Shown: positions 27,394 to 35,345 of the stretch, piece by piece | Numbering within the stretch: position 1 is the stretch's first letter | How the letters are laid out: every line of letters starts with the position of its first letter | Source: CAWARU01 sp963805795 | GTDB lineage: Bacteria > Pseudomonadota > Gammaproteobacteria > UBA6186 > Azoamicaceae | DNA length: 64,000 bases | Assembly: GCA_963805795.1 (NCBI GenBank) | Contig: CAWDVG010000001.1 | Coordinates: 744,001-808,000, forward strand | Reading direction: 5' to 3' | Made by a program: the position numbers and the translations under genes | Notes under the pieces: model-generated | Databases searched by the model: none | The model's input: the letters and a program-made list of their open reading frames with translations, nothing else | What the model was told of the DNA's origin: nothing

Positions 27394-27793
27394 TCAACCA
27401 TATAATAATATTCTAGGCTTCTCTTTAAATATATCCGCTGGTTACTCTAGTCGTCTTATAGGTATTAGCAATAAAGTTTTAACACTTTCTAACATTTTCA
27501 AAGCAGCTCACGCTATAGCGTGCGCTATCACGCATTAACTTAATATAAGTAAGCCACCAGTTTGACTGGTGAGAATTTTCTTCCTCGAGGGAATATTATT
27601 TATCATTCTTGATAAAGTGTATCTACAAATTTAAACAAAATATTTTCACACTATACATATGTTTGATAGTAGGGTAATTTTTTTGATAATTTCAAGTAAA
27701 CTAACAAACTTTTAGATATATTTATTTTTGCAATTCGTTTGCAAATATTAGTGAATAATGCTAATTTTTGAAAACGAATTGCAGGAATATTAT
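27394..27793. other. intergenic region with several palindromes upstream of abiE
   Basis: 400 bases without a supported gene. CACGCTATAGCGTG (27509-27522) is a perfect 14-bp palindrome. CACCAGT-TTG-ACTGGTG (27555-27571) is a small perfect hairpin. A third inverted repeat overlaps the abiEi ribosome site and is listed separately. A 64-codon plus-strand frame at 27222-27416 lies over the GNAT remnant and is not supported. Confidence 0.5.
27729..27783 (+). promoter_or_regulatory. inverted repeat in the abiEi leader
   Basis: TGCAATTCGTTT (27729-27740) is exactly complementary to AAACGAATTGCA (27772-27783), 31 bases apart. The second arm ends at the AGGA ribosome site of abiEi. AbiEi antitoxins repress their own promoters through inverted repeats; this is a candidate operator, or an RNA stem covering the ribosome site. 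Confidence 0.55.
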
Positions 27794-28588
27794 ATGACCC
27801 TAGAGGATTTCATAGTTGGCTTACAAAGTAAGGGGCAATATTTCTTCTTAAGAGAAGAAGTTATGCGTGCCTTAAGTTGCAGTAAAGAGGCCTTTATACA
27901 TGCAGCAATAAGATTAAGATTAAAGCATAGGCTTTGTAATATTAGGGCTGGTTTTTGGGTTATTGTCCCTCTCGAATATAGCTCCTGGGGTGTACTTCCA
28001 GCCAATTGGTTTATTGATAACTTGATGAATTACCTGAAAACTCCCTATTACGTGGGGTTACTTTCTGCAGCAGCGTTATATGGTGCCGCTCACCAACAAC
28101 CCCAGCAATTTCAAGTCATGGTTTCAGAGCCAATAAGACCAATAATAAAAGGGAGAGTGTATGTTAAATTTTTTAAGAATTCATTGGTTTCAAGAGTTCC
28201 TATAAAGAAACTACAGACTGACACTGGGTACATGAATGTCTCGACCCCGGAAATAACGGCTTTAGATTTGGTTAAATTTTATAGAAAAGCCGGTCATTTG
28301 AGTAATGTTGCAACTGTGCTTTCTGAATTGGTAGAAAAATTAGATATCGATGAATTTGTTAAAGTAGCCATACCTAGTCTGTATGAATGGCCTATATTAC
28401 AACGCTTAGGATATCTGTTATCTTTAGATGTGGTTGGCGGTAAGGTGTTTGCGGATCACATTCTACAATTAATCTCTCAGCAATTACCTCGTTTTGTTCC
28501 ATTAATAACTCAGGATAGTTACGAAGATAGTAAAAAGGATTTAAATTGGCGTATTTATATCAATGAAGAAGTGGAGTTAGATTTATGA
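27794..28588 (+). CDS. abiEi: AbiEi-type antitoxin (type IV toxin-antitoxin)
   Basis: About 264 residues from MTLEDFIVGLQSK; GCAGGA sits 8 bases upstream, so this start is preferred to 27758. The N-terminal winged-helix part (FFLREEVMRALSCSKEAFIHAAIRL) is followed by the AbiEi domain: SWGVLPANWFIDNLMNYLKTPYYVGLLSAAALYGAAHQQPQ and VSTPEITALDLVKFYRKAGHL. It neutralises AbiEii without binding the toxin and represses the operon. The toxin gene overlaps by ATGA. Remnants of closely similar genes lie at 35095-35345. Confidence 0.9.
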   Translation: MTLEDFIVGLQSKGQYFFLREEVMRALSCSKEAFIHAAIRLRLKHRLCNIRAGFWVIVPLEYSSWGVLPANWFIDNLMNYLKTPYYVGLLSAAALYGAAHQQPQQFQVMVSEPIRPIIKGRVYVKFFKNSLVSRVPIKKLQTDTGYMNVSTPEITALDLVKFYRKAGHLSNVATVLSELVEKLDIDEFVKVAIPSLYEWPILQRLGYLLSLDVVGGKVFADHILQLISQQLPRFVPLITQDSYEDSKKDLNWRIYINEEVELDL

Positions 28589-29438
28589 TTGATAGAGCCT
28601 CTTTAACGTTATGGCAGAACATTGCTCCCTGGGGTAATGGTGCGCAAATAGAACAGGATTTAATTTTATCAAGGGCCTTGGTGGATATTTTTAACCATCC
28701 ATGTTTATCTACAGCTTTAGCCTTTAGAGGTGGAACAGCCTTACAAAAACTATTTTATGACAAGGCGACGCGTTATAGCGAAGACTTAGACTTTGTACAA
28801 ATTGAAGCAGGAGGTATTGGTGGTGTTTTAGACGGACTTAAAGAGGTATTAGAGCCCTGGTTAGGGAAACCGAAAAAGAAATTTGGTGAGGGCAGGGCAA
28901 CATTATTATATGGTTTCGAACCTTCTCTTGAACCTCAAATGGACAAAATGCGTGTTAAGCTTGAAATTAATACGCGAGAGCATTACACGGTGTTAGGTTT
29001 GATTCGAAGAAATTTCGAAGTTGATACGCCTTGGTACACCGGGAACGCAGATGTTACGACTTATCATTTAGAAGAATTGTTAGGAACAAAATTAAGGGCA
29101 CTGTTTCAAAGGAAAAGGGACGAGATCTATATGATTTGGCATGCGCACTAAATGACTTAAATTTTGATATAACCAAATCAATTCAATGTTTTGATTATTA
29201 TTTACAAAAGCAAAACCTTAAAATTTCACGTGCTGAATTTGAAGAGAATTTGTATCATAAATTAAAAATAACTTCCTTTAGGGAGGATATTCAACCCTTG
29301 TTGTCAAATGCAAATTTTAACGACGAAAGTTTTTTAATGCATTTCAATATAGTGCTGAAAGATATTATTCAGCAATTGCCAGGAGAGCCATGGAAGGGCA
29401 TTGTAGAGAATCAAAAAGCATGTGATGTTGTTATTTGA
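28585..29438 (+). pseudogene. abiEii: AbiEii-type nucleotidyltransferase toxin with a frameshift
   Basis: The frame from 28585 has the nucleotidyltransferase motif FRGGTALQKLFYDKATRYSEDLDFV and continues to LRALFQRK. It then runs into a stop at 29151. The rest of the family (GRDLYDLACALNDL ... PGEPWKGIVENQ) continues in another frame to 29438. Adding one A to the run GGAAAAGGGA (29111-29120) would restore a ~284-residue protein of normal AbiEii length. The gene is therefore a recent pseudogene, a phase-variable gene or an assembly error in a homopolymer. The catalytic half is intact. Confidence 0.85.
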
Positions 29439-29492
29439 TGGGAAATACATCTAGTTATTTTAGGAGGTAAATGTTTTAAATAATCTGAAAAC

Positions 29493-29541
29493 ATTTCATA
29501 TCCCTATATTGTCATTTTTTGATAATATAGGGATATGAAAT
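29493..29541. repeat. palindromic repeat, copy A
   Basis: ATTTCATATCCCTATATT (29493-29510) is followed after 13 bases by its perfect reverse complement (29524-29541). A close copy lies at 30298-30346. The two flank the RhuM gene; the end of that frame runs into this copy. Confidence 0.75.
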
Positions 29542-30207
29542 TGTCAAAATTAATAAAAAATTCCAATAAAATATCAGTCGTGGTAAGCAGGCGCCTTTGA
29601 CTTGGTTACATTTAGACCGGATCGGTTTTTTTGTTATTGAAGCAGTCAAATCATAATCTATAGCGGTTGCATAGATATCCGTTATTTTTTGGTAGAATTT
29701 TCGTTCGCTAATACGAATTTCGCGAATCCGTTGTAATTGTTCTTCAAAGTATTTTTCCGTAAGCACTGAACCATTATTTTTTAACCGCTCATCGTCCATA
29801 ACGTAAGCTTTAATAGTGAACTCGTCAATAATATTGGTTGCCCATTTCCTAAACTGAACTGCTCGATCCGAATTAACCTTATATCCTACCGCGATAATAA
29901 CTTTAAGGTTATAGTGCAAAATATCGCGTTCTACTTGTCGTGAACCCTCTTTACGAACTATTCGGAAATTCCGAATAGTTGCATTTTTGTCAAGTTCACT
30001 ATCTGTATATATTCTACTTATATGCTCATTAATGGTGTGTGGTTCAACATTGTACAAAACGCCCATCATTTTTTGAGTAAGCCAAATGCTCTCATCAGCA
30101 TAAAAAGCTTCTACTCCACACTTACCTTCAGAAGCAATAAAAGTAAGATATTCTGCGGCACTACTGCGTATGGTAATGGCCTTTTTATCTTTAGATTTTA
30201 CACTCAT
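29512..30207 (-). CDS. RhuM-family protein, C-terminally truncated
   Basis: 231 residues. Residues ~15-195 match the Virulence_RhuM family: ESIWLTQKMMGVLYNVEPHTINEHI, NFRIVRKEGSRQVERDI, HYNLKVIIAVGYKVNSDRAVQFRKWATNII and YFEEQLQRIREIRISERKFYQKITDIYATAIDYD. Family members usually run beyond 300 residues. Here the match ends at YDLTASITKK, and the last ~35 residues (hydrophobic, ending in the palindromic repeat) look unrelated. RhuM proteins are DNA-binding-like proteins common on islands; their role is not settled. It is probably a broken gene. Confidence 0.75.
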   Translation of the reverse strand: MSVKSKDKKAITIRSSAAEYLTFIASEGKCGVEAFYADESIWLTQKMMGVLYNVEPHTINEHISRIYTDSELDKNATIRNFRIVRKEGSRQVERDILHYNLKVIIAVGYKVNSDRAVQFRKWATNIIDEFTIKAYVMDDERLKNNGSVLTEKYFEEQLQRIREIRISERKFYQKITDIYATAIDYDLTASITKKPIRSKCNQVKGACLPRLIFYWNFLLILTISYPYIIKK

Positions 30208-30297
30208 ATACTTCCTATCAGGTTCGCTGAAGAAGTAGAAATTCTAACATAAAATAGGATATAGTGCATGCACAATGTTTGAGGAATAATCTAGAAC

Positions 30298-30346
30298 ATT
30301 TCATATCCCTATATTGTCATTGTTTGACATTATTGGGATATGAAAT
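30298..30346. repeat. palindromic repeat, copy B
   Basis: The left arm is identical to copy A (ATTTCATATCCCTATATT), and the right arm (ATTATTGGGATATGAAAT) has three changes. It lies 90 bp upstream of the RhuM start. Together the two copies bracket the RhuM fragment. Confidence 0.7.
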
Positions 30347-30414
30347 TACCAGGGTTAATTAATGCAACAAGTCAAATGGCCTTGGTTTAGATTTAAATTG
30401 ATATAGAAAACTAA

Positions 30415-30561
30415 ATAAACTTTCATCTAGGAGTTGCCATCGAAGAGCAAGCTTATCAAGAAGGGCGTTCAACACAAACTCCAGTTAATCCCTCTACAAA
30501 AATAAAGGATAGATTTCGTCGGCAATTGCGTTATCGAAGTATGGAGTTAAAACGTGCCTAA
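30415..30561 (+). pseudogene. C-terminal fragment of an antitoxin-like gene
   Basis: The frame has no start codon and reads ...LGVAIEEQAYQEGRS...KIKDRFRRQLRYRSMELKRA then TAA. It overlaps the following nucleotidyltransferase start by 8 bp, the usual order of an antitoxin before an AbiEii-type toxin. The front of the gene has been lost at about 30410, close to repeat copy B. Confidence 0.45.
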
Positions 30562-30910
30562 CCTTCTTAACCAAGATCAATTAAAAGAACTAGTTTCTAT
30601 TGCTGCAGAAAGCTTGGGTATTCGATATCCATCTATTCTTGAAAAAGATTATTATGTTACGCGTATCATTCATGCTTTATCTGGTATTGAGAATGAGTGT
30701 TTTCGTTTAATATTTGCGGGTGGAACTTGTCTGGCTAAAGCACATAAAATAGTAAAACGCATGTCGGAAGACGTTGACTTTAAAATTCAACTTAAAAATA
30801 AAGATATAACTTTTAGTAAAAGTAAAATGCTAAAAGAAGCAAAAACGTGGGTTTTTTCTGCATTCCAACTATTAATATTATTCCGGATCCTCAGATTAAT
30901 TATTAATTAG
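30554..30910 (+). pseudogene. second AbiEii-like nucleotidyltransferase, 3'-truncated
   Basis: It begins at a GTG. LVSIAAESLGIRYPSILEKDYYVTRIIHAL and FRLIFAGGTCLAKAHKIVKRMSEDVDFKI are the first half of the AbiEii/AbiGii family, with both catalytic motifs. After KSKMLKEAKTW, at about 30850-30880, the match ends and the frame enters a 98-bp repeat (30878-30975). About two thirds of the toxin is missing. It differs clearly from the AbiEii at 28585 and belongs to another subgroup. Confidence 0.75.
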
Positions 30911-30975
30911 GGGGAAGTGCGGAAGTATCGGGGAAGTCGGAAAATATACACGAAGTACTAGGTTCTTGAGCCAAC
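30878..30975. repeat. 98-bp dispersed repeat, copy 1
   Basis: It starts TTATTCCGGATCC and ends TTCTTGAGCCAAC. It is identical to 34955-35052 except for three transitions. It interrupts the nucleotidyltransferase gene. Confidence 0.85.
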
Positions 30976-31118
30976 TTGCCAAGTAGAACTTAGAATTCTG
31001 GTCTAATTATTAAAATTTTAGTATGATGTCAATGAACTTTGGATGATCTATGCTGCATTTGTATCAAAACCAGAGTCTCACCGTCATTCAGCAATAGGCA
31101 CAATATGTAGGTTAGTAA

Positions 31119-32144
31119 ATGAAGGTAATTATTTTTATTATTTCAATTTTATTCTCTTTTACCTCAGTAGCAGAACAGAGTAAGCAAGTTATCCACCCCA
31201 AAATAGGGGTGCGTACGGTAACTTTTTTTGATAAATCCAGAGAACGCCCTATTATCACTGAAATTTTCTATCCAGCCGATCCTAAGGCTCAAACAAAAGT
31301 TCCAGAAAGTGTATGGAAACGAGAACCTGAGGCGAGAGATTCCTTGCTCAGTATTGAAAAGGATAAATACCCACTCATCCTTTTTTCACATGGCTATCAA
31401 AGTGATAGGTTCAATAGTATGTGGTTCATCTATGGTTTAGTTAAAAAGGGTTATATAGTTGCTTCTCTGGAGCATTACGGTGAAACCTGGCATCAATCTT
31501 TACCAAAAGAAATTCTGAAACCCTGGAATAGGCCAATGGATGTCTCATTTGTTATCACAGAAATTTTAAATGATTCTTTTTTAAAAGGTAAAATAGATGC
31601 AGATAAAATTGGGTTTGCTGGATTTTCTAAAGGTGGATTAACGGGGATATGGCTTGCTGGTGGGCAAAGTGAAAATTTTGATGTAAAGAAAATACTGAGC
31701 AAATTTCCGATACAGGCCATTGAAGAGGAACCATCAATAACAGATAACATAAATTTTGATGTTGCAAAAAAATCCTTTTTCGATCCGAGAATTAAAGCTT
31801 ATTTTTTAATGGCTCCCTCTTTTGGTTTTATTTTTGATGAGGCAGGTTTAAAGCAAATTAAAAAACCCGTTTTTATAGTCAGCGGATCAGAAGATGAAGT
31901 AGTCAATATACATGAAAACGCCGAATACTACGCAAAATACATTCCAAAGCATACCCTTTGGATAATCCCTGGTAAAGTGGGTCATTATGTGTTTTTAAGC
32001 GAACCATCAATGTTCGGGAGAAAGGAGCTTTCTTCAAAGCTTATTATAGATGACTCATCAGTTAATCGTGCAAAAATCCATAAAGATGTAGAAGCTGCTG
32101 TCATCAAATTCTTTAATTCAAGCTTGAATCAAATTGGTACATAG
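31119..32144 (+). CDS. exported alpha/beta hydrolase (PAF-acetylhydrolase/dienelactone hydrolase-like)
   Basis: 341 residues. It has a clear signal peptide (MKVIIFIISILFSFTSVAEQ). The core has LILFSHGYQSDR (oxyanion strand), the nucleophile elbow IGFAGFSKGGLTG with Ser in G-x-S-x-G, KPVFIVSGSEDEVVN with the acid, and GKVGHYVFL with the catalytic His. The arrangement resembles predicted periplasmic dienelactone or platelet-activating-factor hydrolases. The substrate cannot be told from the sequence. It lies on the ssrA island, 32 bp before a small kinase gene. Confidence 0.85.
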   Translation: MKVIIFIISILFSFTSVAEQSKQVIHPKIGVRTVTFFDKSRERPIITEIFYPADPKAQTKVPESVWKREPEARDSLLSIEKDKYPLILFSHGYQSDRFNSMWFIYGLVKKGYIVASLEHYGETWHQSLPKEILKPWNRPMDVSFVITEILNDSFLKGKIDADKIGFAGFSKGGLTGIWLAGGQSENFDVKKILSKFPIQAIEEEPSITDNINFDVAKKSFFDPRIKAYFLMAPSFGFIFDEAGLKQIKKPVFIVSGSEDEVVNIHENAEYYAKYIPKHTLWIIPGKVGHYVFLSEPSMFGRKELSSKLIIDDSSVNRAKIHKDVEAAVIKFFNSSLNQIGT

Positions 32145-32185
32145 ATTAGGTATTGTAATCATTAAATAAATATTAAGTGGATAGT

Positions 32186-32767
32186 ATGACCAAAATTATA
32201 GCCATTACAGGAGTAACAGCTGCAGGAAAAACAACGCTTGCTAAAAACTTAGCAAGTAATATACAAGCTACTATTATTGGTTGGGATGATTTTGATAGTA
32301 TCTCGGAAGGCCCCGAAGACTATGTAGATTGGTATAAACGCGGTCAAAATTTTGATGAGTGGAATTATGAAGCATTAGCTCAGGTTCTTCTATGCTTAAA
32401 GGGTGATAAACCTATTATCCATCCAACACTTGATATATTACTCGCTCCAACAGAATATATTATTTTTGATGCACCCCTTGGGTTTTTGCATAGGCAGACA
32501 GGACAATATATTGATGTCTGTGTGCATATTGAACTGCCTTTGGATGTCAGCTTAAGTCGACGCCTCCTTCGTGATTTTAAAGGTAAAGTTAAAACTAAAG
32601 ATGAACTTCTAGAGGAACTAAAATTTTACCTCTTACACTCTAGGCCCTTGTATTTTGATGATGCTTTAAAATTAAGTGCAAATCTTGTTGTGGATGGGAT
32701 GCTCGCAACAGAAGCACAAGTTAATGAAATTAAGAGATATTTAAATGGAGAAGAGAATGAAAAATAA
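32186..32767 (+). CDS. P-loop kinase, uridine kinase-like
   Basis: About 193 residues. Start at 32186 (MTKIIAITGV) is chosen because AAGTGG precedes it; the GTG at 32177 overlaps that site. The Walker A loop is ITGVTAAGKTTLAK. IIGWDDFDSISEGPEDYVDW and EYIIFDAPLGFLHRQTGQYIDVCVHIELPLDVSLSRRLLRDF match small nucleoside/uridine kinase-like proteins, with the lid Arg cluster SRRLLRD. The substrate is unknown. It follows the hydrolase by about 40 bp. Confidence 0.8.
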   Translation: MTKIIAITGVTAAGKTTLAKNLASNIQATIIGWDDFDSISEGPEDYVDWYKRGQNFDEWNYEALAQVLLCLKGDKPIIHPTLDILLAPTEYIIFDAPLGFLHRQTGQYIDVCVHIELPLDVSLSRRLLRDFKGKVKTKDELLEELKFYLLHSRPLYFDDALKLSANLVVDGMLATEAQVNEIKRYLNGEENEK

Positions 32768-32909
32768 TATTATCATTTTCATTATAATACTTATATTTTT
32801 ATCAACTCCGAGCCTTATTAATCAATTCTTGGATTTTTCACTCATATGCTTCCTACCATGTAATCGATGCAGTTGGCTTGAAGCAAAAGACCTAAGTTTA
32901 AAAACTTAA
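32757..32909 (+). CDS. small protein with N-terminal hydrophobic segment
   Basis: 50 codons. The ATG overlaps the end of the kinase gene and is preceded by GGAGAAG. It reads MKNNIIIFIIILIFLSTPSL, a signal peptide or membrane anchor, and then a short tail with several Cys. It may be the start of an exported protein whose remainder was lost near the island end, or a genuine small protein. Confidence 0.4.
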   Translation: MKNNIIIFIIILIFLSTPSLINQFLDFSLICFLPCNRCSWLEAKDLSLKT

Positions 32910-33222
32910 AAATTATTGATAATATCCGTCAAATGGGCTGTTTAGAGTTAAAGGGAGAACCGATTTAAGCTGATTATCCGGACAGCCGCCTGTAACGAAT
33001 CTTGCCATTGATTTGATTGTGGATGCGGATTAGAATGTAAATAAGCCTCTGTAATTATTTGGGGGCAACTTTGGGGGCAATTGAATTGAATGAAAAAAAA
33101 TAAACATTATATTTCAAATGTTTATATGATTATTTCAATTCCCGCCGCCTCCACCAGCCTTCGCTCTGCGAGCTTCAGCTGGCAGGCCAGTTTTAAGAAT
33201 TGACACATTGTTATGGATAATT
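32910..33222. other. island right end without an intact gene
   Basis: 313 bases. TGGGGGCAACTTTGGGGGCA at about 33061-33081 reads WGQLWGQLN then stop in one frame, perhaps the tail of a lost integrase. A stop codon only a few codons upstream shows there is no intact gene. The attR repeat and the ribosome-site region of the next gene follow. Confidence 0.45.
33134..33157 (+). repeat. attR-like copy of the ssrA 3' end
   Basis: An exact 24-base copy of the tmRNA end (TTCAATTCCC...CCACCAG) without the rest of the gene. It marks the distal boundary of the island. Confidence 0.85.
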
Positions 33223-34944
33223 ATGCAACCCCCTATTGGAATCAGTGATTTTCGCAAGTTAATTGAAACCCGAGATTCTGAGGGAAGACCTTATTTATTT
33301 GTAGACAAATCATTATTAATAAAAGAAATTCTGGATGATTTAGTCGAAGTAAAGCTCTTTACGAGACCTCGACGTTTTGGTAAAACACTGAATCTTTCTA
33401 TGTTGCATCATTTTTTTGCAAAAGAAGTTGATAAAAAAACAACTGATACTTTATTTCAAGAATTAGAAATTTCCCATTACCCTGATTACATGAAGCAACA
33501 GGGGCAATATCCGGTCATTTTTTTAACATTCAAAGACATTAAATCTAGCACTTTCAATGCAGCCTATGAGGATTGTATTGAACTCGTTAGGCAAGTCTTT
33601 TTAGAACACGAAAAAGAAATTTTATCTCCCCATTCAAAATTGGGAGAACGGGATAAAAAAGATTATGAATTGTTTTTAGATAGAAAAGCATCGGACAGTT
33701 CAATAAGAGGATCTTTAAAAAACCTAACCTACTATTTAAGTCAACACTATGGGGTTAAACCGATTGTATTAATCGATGAATATGATACGCCAATTCAAAC
33801 TGCCTATCTTGGAAATTATTATCAAGAAATGATCACCTTTATGCGAGAATTTTTAGGTGCAGGATTAAAAGACAATACACATTTAAGTAAAGCAGTCTTG
33901 ACTGGCATTTTAAGAATTTCAAAAGAAAGTTTATTCTCGGGACTAAACAACATTAAAGTATATTCTTTACTTAATACTCACTATTCGAATTATTTCGGGT
34001 TTACTGAAGACGAAGTCGGTCAATTATTGAAAAAATCGAATCTTAATGACAATTTAGAATCGGTGAAGGATTGGTATAATGGCTATCAAGCAGGAGAAAC
34101 TGTACTCTATAATCCTTGGTCAATTGTGAATTATATTCGCGAAAAAGGTAAGTTAAGTCCATACTGGGTAAATACAGGTGACAATACACTTATAAAAAAC
34201 TTATTTATAGGTTCAAGCATAGATTTCAAATCTCAATTAGAAAAGCTGTTACAAGGACAAGCCGTAGAGCGTATCATAAATGAAAGTATTATTTTTGATC
34301 AATTAGAACACAGTGAAGCCGCACTTTGGACTTTATTATTAATGGCTGGATATTTAAAAGTTGTCTCATTACAAGAAACAGGCCAGGGGCCTTTATGTCG
34401 TTTAGAAATACCAAATAAAGAAGTGAAAGACTTATATAGAACTATTATTGCTGAATGGTTGTCAGGGGTTGACGATGTCAGTATTTTTAATGATTTTTTA
34501 AAAAATTTACTACATGGAAATATGGAAGCATTTGAACGCCATCTAGAAAAGATAATGCTCCAAACTGTTAGTGTTCATGATCTAGGTAGTAAATTACCAG
34601 AAAAATTTTATCACGGCTTTATGTTAGGCTTAATCTCTGGCATCGATCAAAAACATTATCAAATCAATTCAAATAGGGAATCAGGATATGGACGTTTTGA
34701 TATTATCATCGTTCCGAAGGACTCTGAAAAACTGGGTATTATTATAGAAGTTAAAAGCGAAAAAAGTGCTAATTCATCTGATTTAATCAAAGCGGCAGAA
34801 AAGGCCATAAATCAAATCGATGAAAAACGATATACTGCCATGTTATCACAACAACAAATAAAAAATTGCCTTAAAATTGGTATCGCTTTTAGTGGTAAGC
34901 ATCATGCGATTTCGTATCGGCACGAAGAATTGCATATTCATTAA
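33223..34944 (+). CDS. AAA-ATPase-like / PD-(D/E)XK nuclease-like protein
   Basis: About 573 residues from the ATG at 33223 (MQPPIGISDFRKLIE); TTG 33208 is an upstream in-frame alternative. The N-terminal part (YLFVDKSLLIKEIL, FTRPRRFGKTLNLSML with the P-loop, PIVLIDEYDTPI as Walker B) is the AAA-ATPase_like family. The C-terminal ~110 residues (SGYGRFDIIIVPKDSEKLGIIIEVKSEKS) have the D...ExK pattern of PD-(D/E)XK nucleases. This family is common in multiple copies in host-associated bacteria; its function is unsettled. It lies just outside the attR repeat and before the second 98-bp repeat. Confidence 0.88.
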   Translation: MQPPIGISDFRKLIETRDSEGRPYLFVDKSLLIKEILDDLVEVKLFTRPRRFGKTLNLSMLHHFFAKEVDKKTTDTLFQELEISHYPDYMKQQGQYPVIFLTFKDIKSSTFNAAYEDCIELVRQVFLEHEKEILSPHSKLGERDKKDYELFLDRKASDSSIRGSLKNLTYYLSQHYGVKPIVLIDEYDTPIQTAYLGNYYQEMITFMREFLGAGLKDNTHLSKAVLTGILRISKESLFSGLNNIKVYSLLNTHYSNYFGFTEDEVGQLLKKSNLNDNLESVKDWYNGYQAGETVLYNPWSIVNYIREKGKLSPYWVNTGDNTLIKNLFIGSSIDFKSQLEKLLQGQAVERIINESIIFDQLEHSEAALWTLLLMAGYLKVVSLQETGQGPLCRLEIPNKEVKDLYRTIIAEWLSGVDDVSIFNDFLKNLLHGNMEAFERHLEKIMLQTVSVHDLGSKLPEKFYHGFMLGLISGIDQKHYQINSNRESGYGRFDIIIVPKDSEKLGIIIEVKSEKSANSSDLIKAAEKAINQIDEKRYTAMLSQQQIKNCLKIGIAFSGKHHAISYRHEELHIH

Positions 34945-34954
34945 GGAAAAGGAG

Positions 34955-35052
34955 TTATTCCGGATCCTCAGATTAATTATTAATTAGGGGGAAGTGCGGA
35001 AGTATTGGGGAAGTCGGAAAATATACATGAAGCACTAGGTTCTTGAGCCAAC
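34955..35052. repeat. 98-bp dispersed repeat, copy 2
   Basis: 95 of 98 bases are identical to 30878-30975, same orientation. It starts 10 bp after the nuclease-like gene and is followed by AbiE remnants. Confidence 0.85.
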
Positions 35053-35094
35053 GACGCTAGGTGATGTCTTTGCAAACATATACATAGGAACCAT

Positions 35095-35345
35095 ATTTGC
35101 TCCCACGTAAGGCTGGAGTCTTACCACCAACGTGGTTTATCGATGCTTTAATGAACCATTTAAACTGTGATTAGTTAAGACCTGACAAGGATGCTCGGGA
35201 TGCAACTTTAAACCAAAAATGGAAGGTATTGGTTAATGATATTGTTGAGATAGATGAATGATTCCACAAATTGATATTTTGAATTGGTATGAAAATGCTC
35301 CTTGGGGCATGGATGCACAAGTTGAGTAAGATTTGGTGCTTAATT
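35095..35345 (+). pseudogene. decayed abiEi-abiEii locus
   Basis: Three pieces are readable. GVLPPTWFIDALMNHL (from 35116) matches the GVLPANWFIDNLMNYL of the intact AbiEi. DKDARDATLNQKWKVLVNDIVEIDE, stopping at 35261, matches its C-terminus. ATG at 35258 (overlapping as ATGA) reads MIPQIDILNWYENAPWGMDAQVE, then TAA, then DLVL, matching the AbiEii start. A CAA-to-TAA change made the stop. The middle of abiEi and nearly all of abiEii are deleted, and the remnant runs into the dipZ-like gene. Confidence 0.8.

Larger units (their letters stand above)
23921..33157. mobile_element. genomic island integrated at ssrA (~9.2 kb)
   Basis: The segment is bounded by an exact 24-bp repeat of the tmRNA 3' end (23898-23921 and 33134-33157). 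It carries an AbiL-like defence pair, AbiE toxin-antitoxin genes, several truncated genes and dispersed repeats. The cargo looks much more disrupted than the flanking chromosome. No intact integrase gene is visible. A TTGGGGGCAA motif pair occurs near both ends (24089-24110 and 33061-33082). The second reads WGQLWGQ before a stop, possibly the last residues of a lost integrase. The island may therefore be fixed in place. Confidence 0.8.

Noticed and set aside
27222..27416. 64-codon plus-strand frame with a hydrophobic stretch
   Set aside because: It lies over the minus-strand GNAT remnant, whose frame is open through the same bases and reads as protein; no ribosome site.
33161..33200. Possible tRNA near the attR repeat
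   Set aside because: Only the T-arm and acceptor end of tmRNA are present; no D or anticodon arms can be formed.
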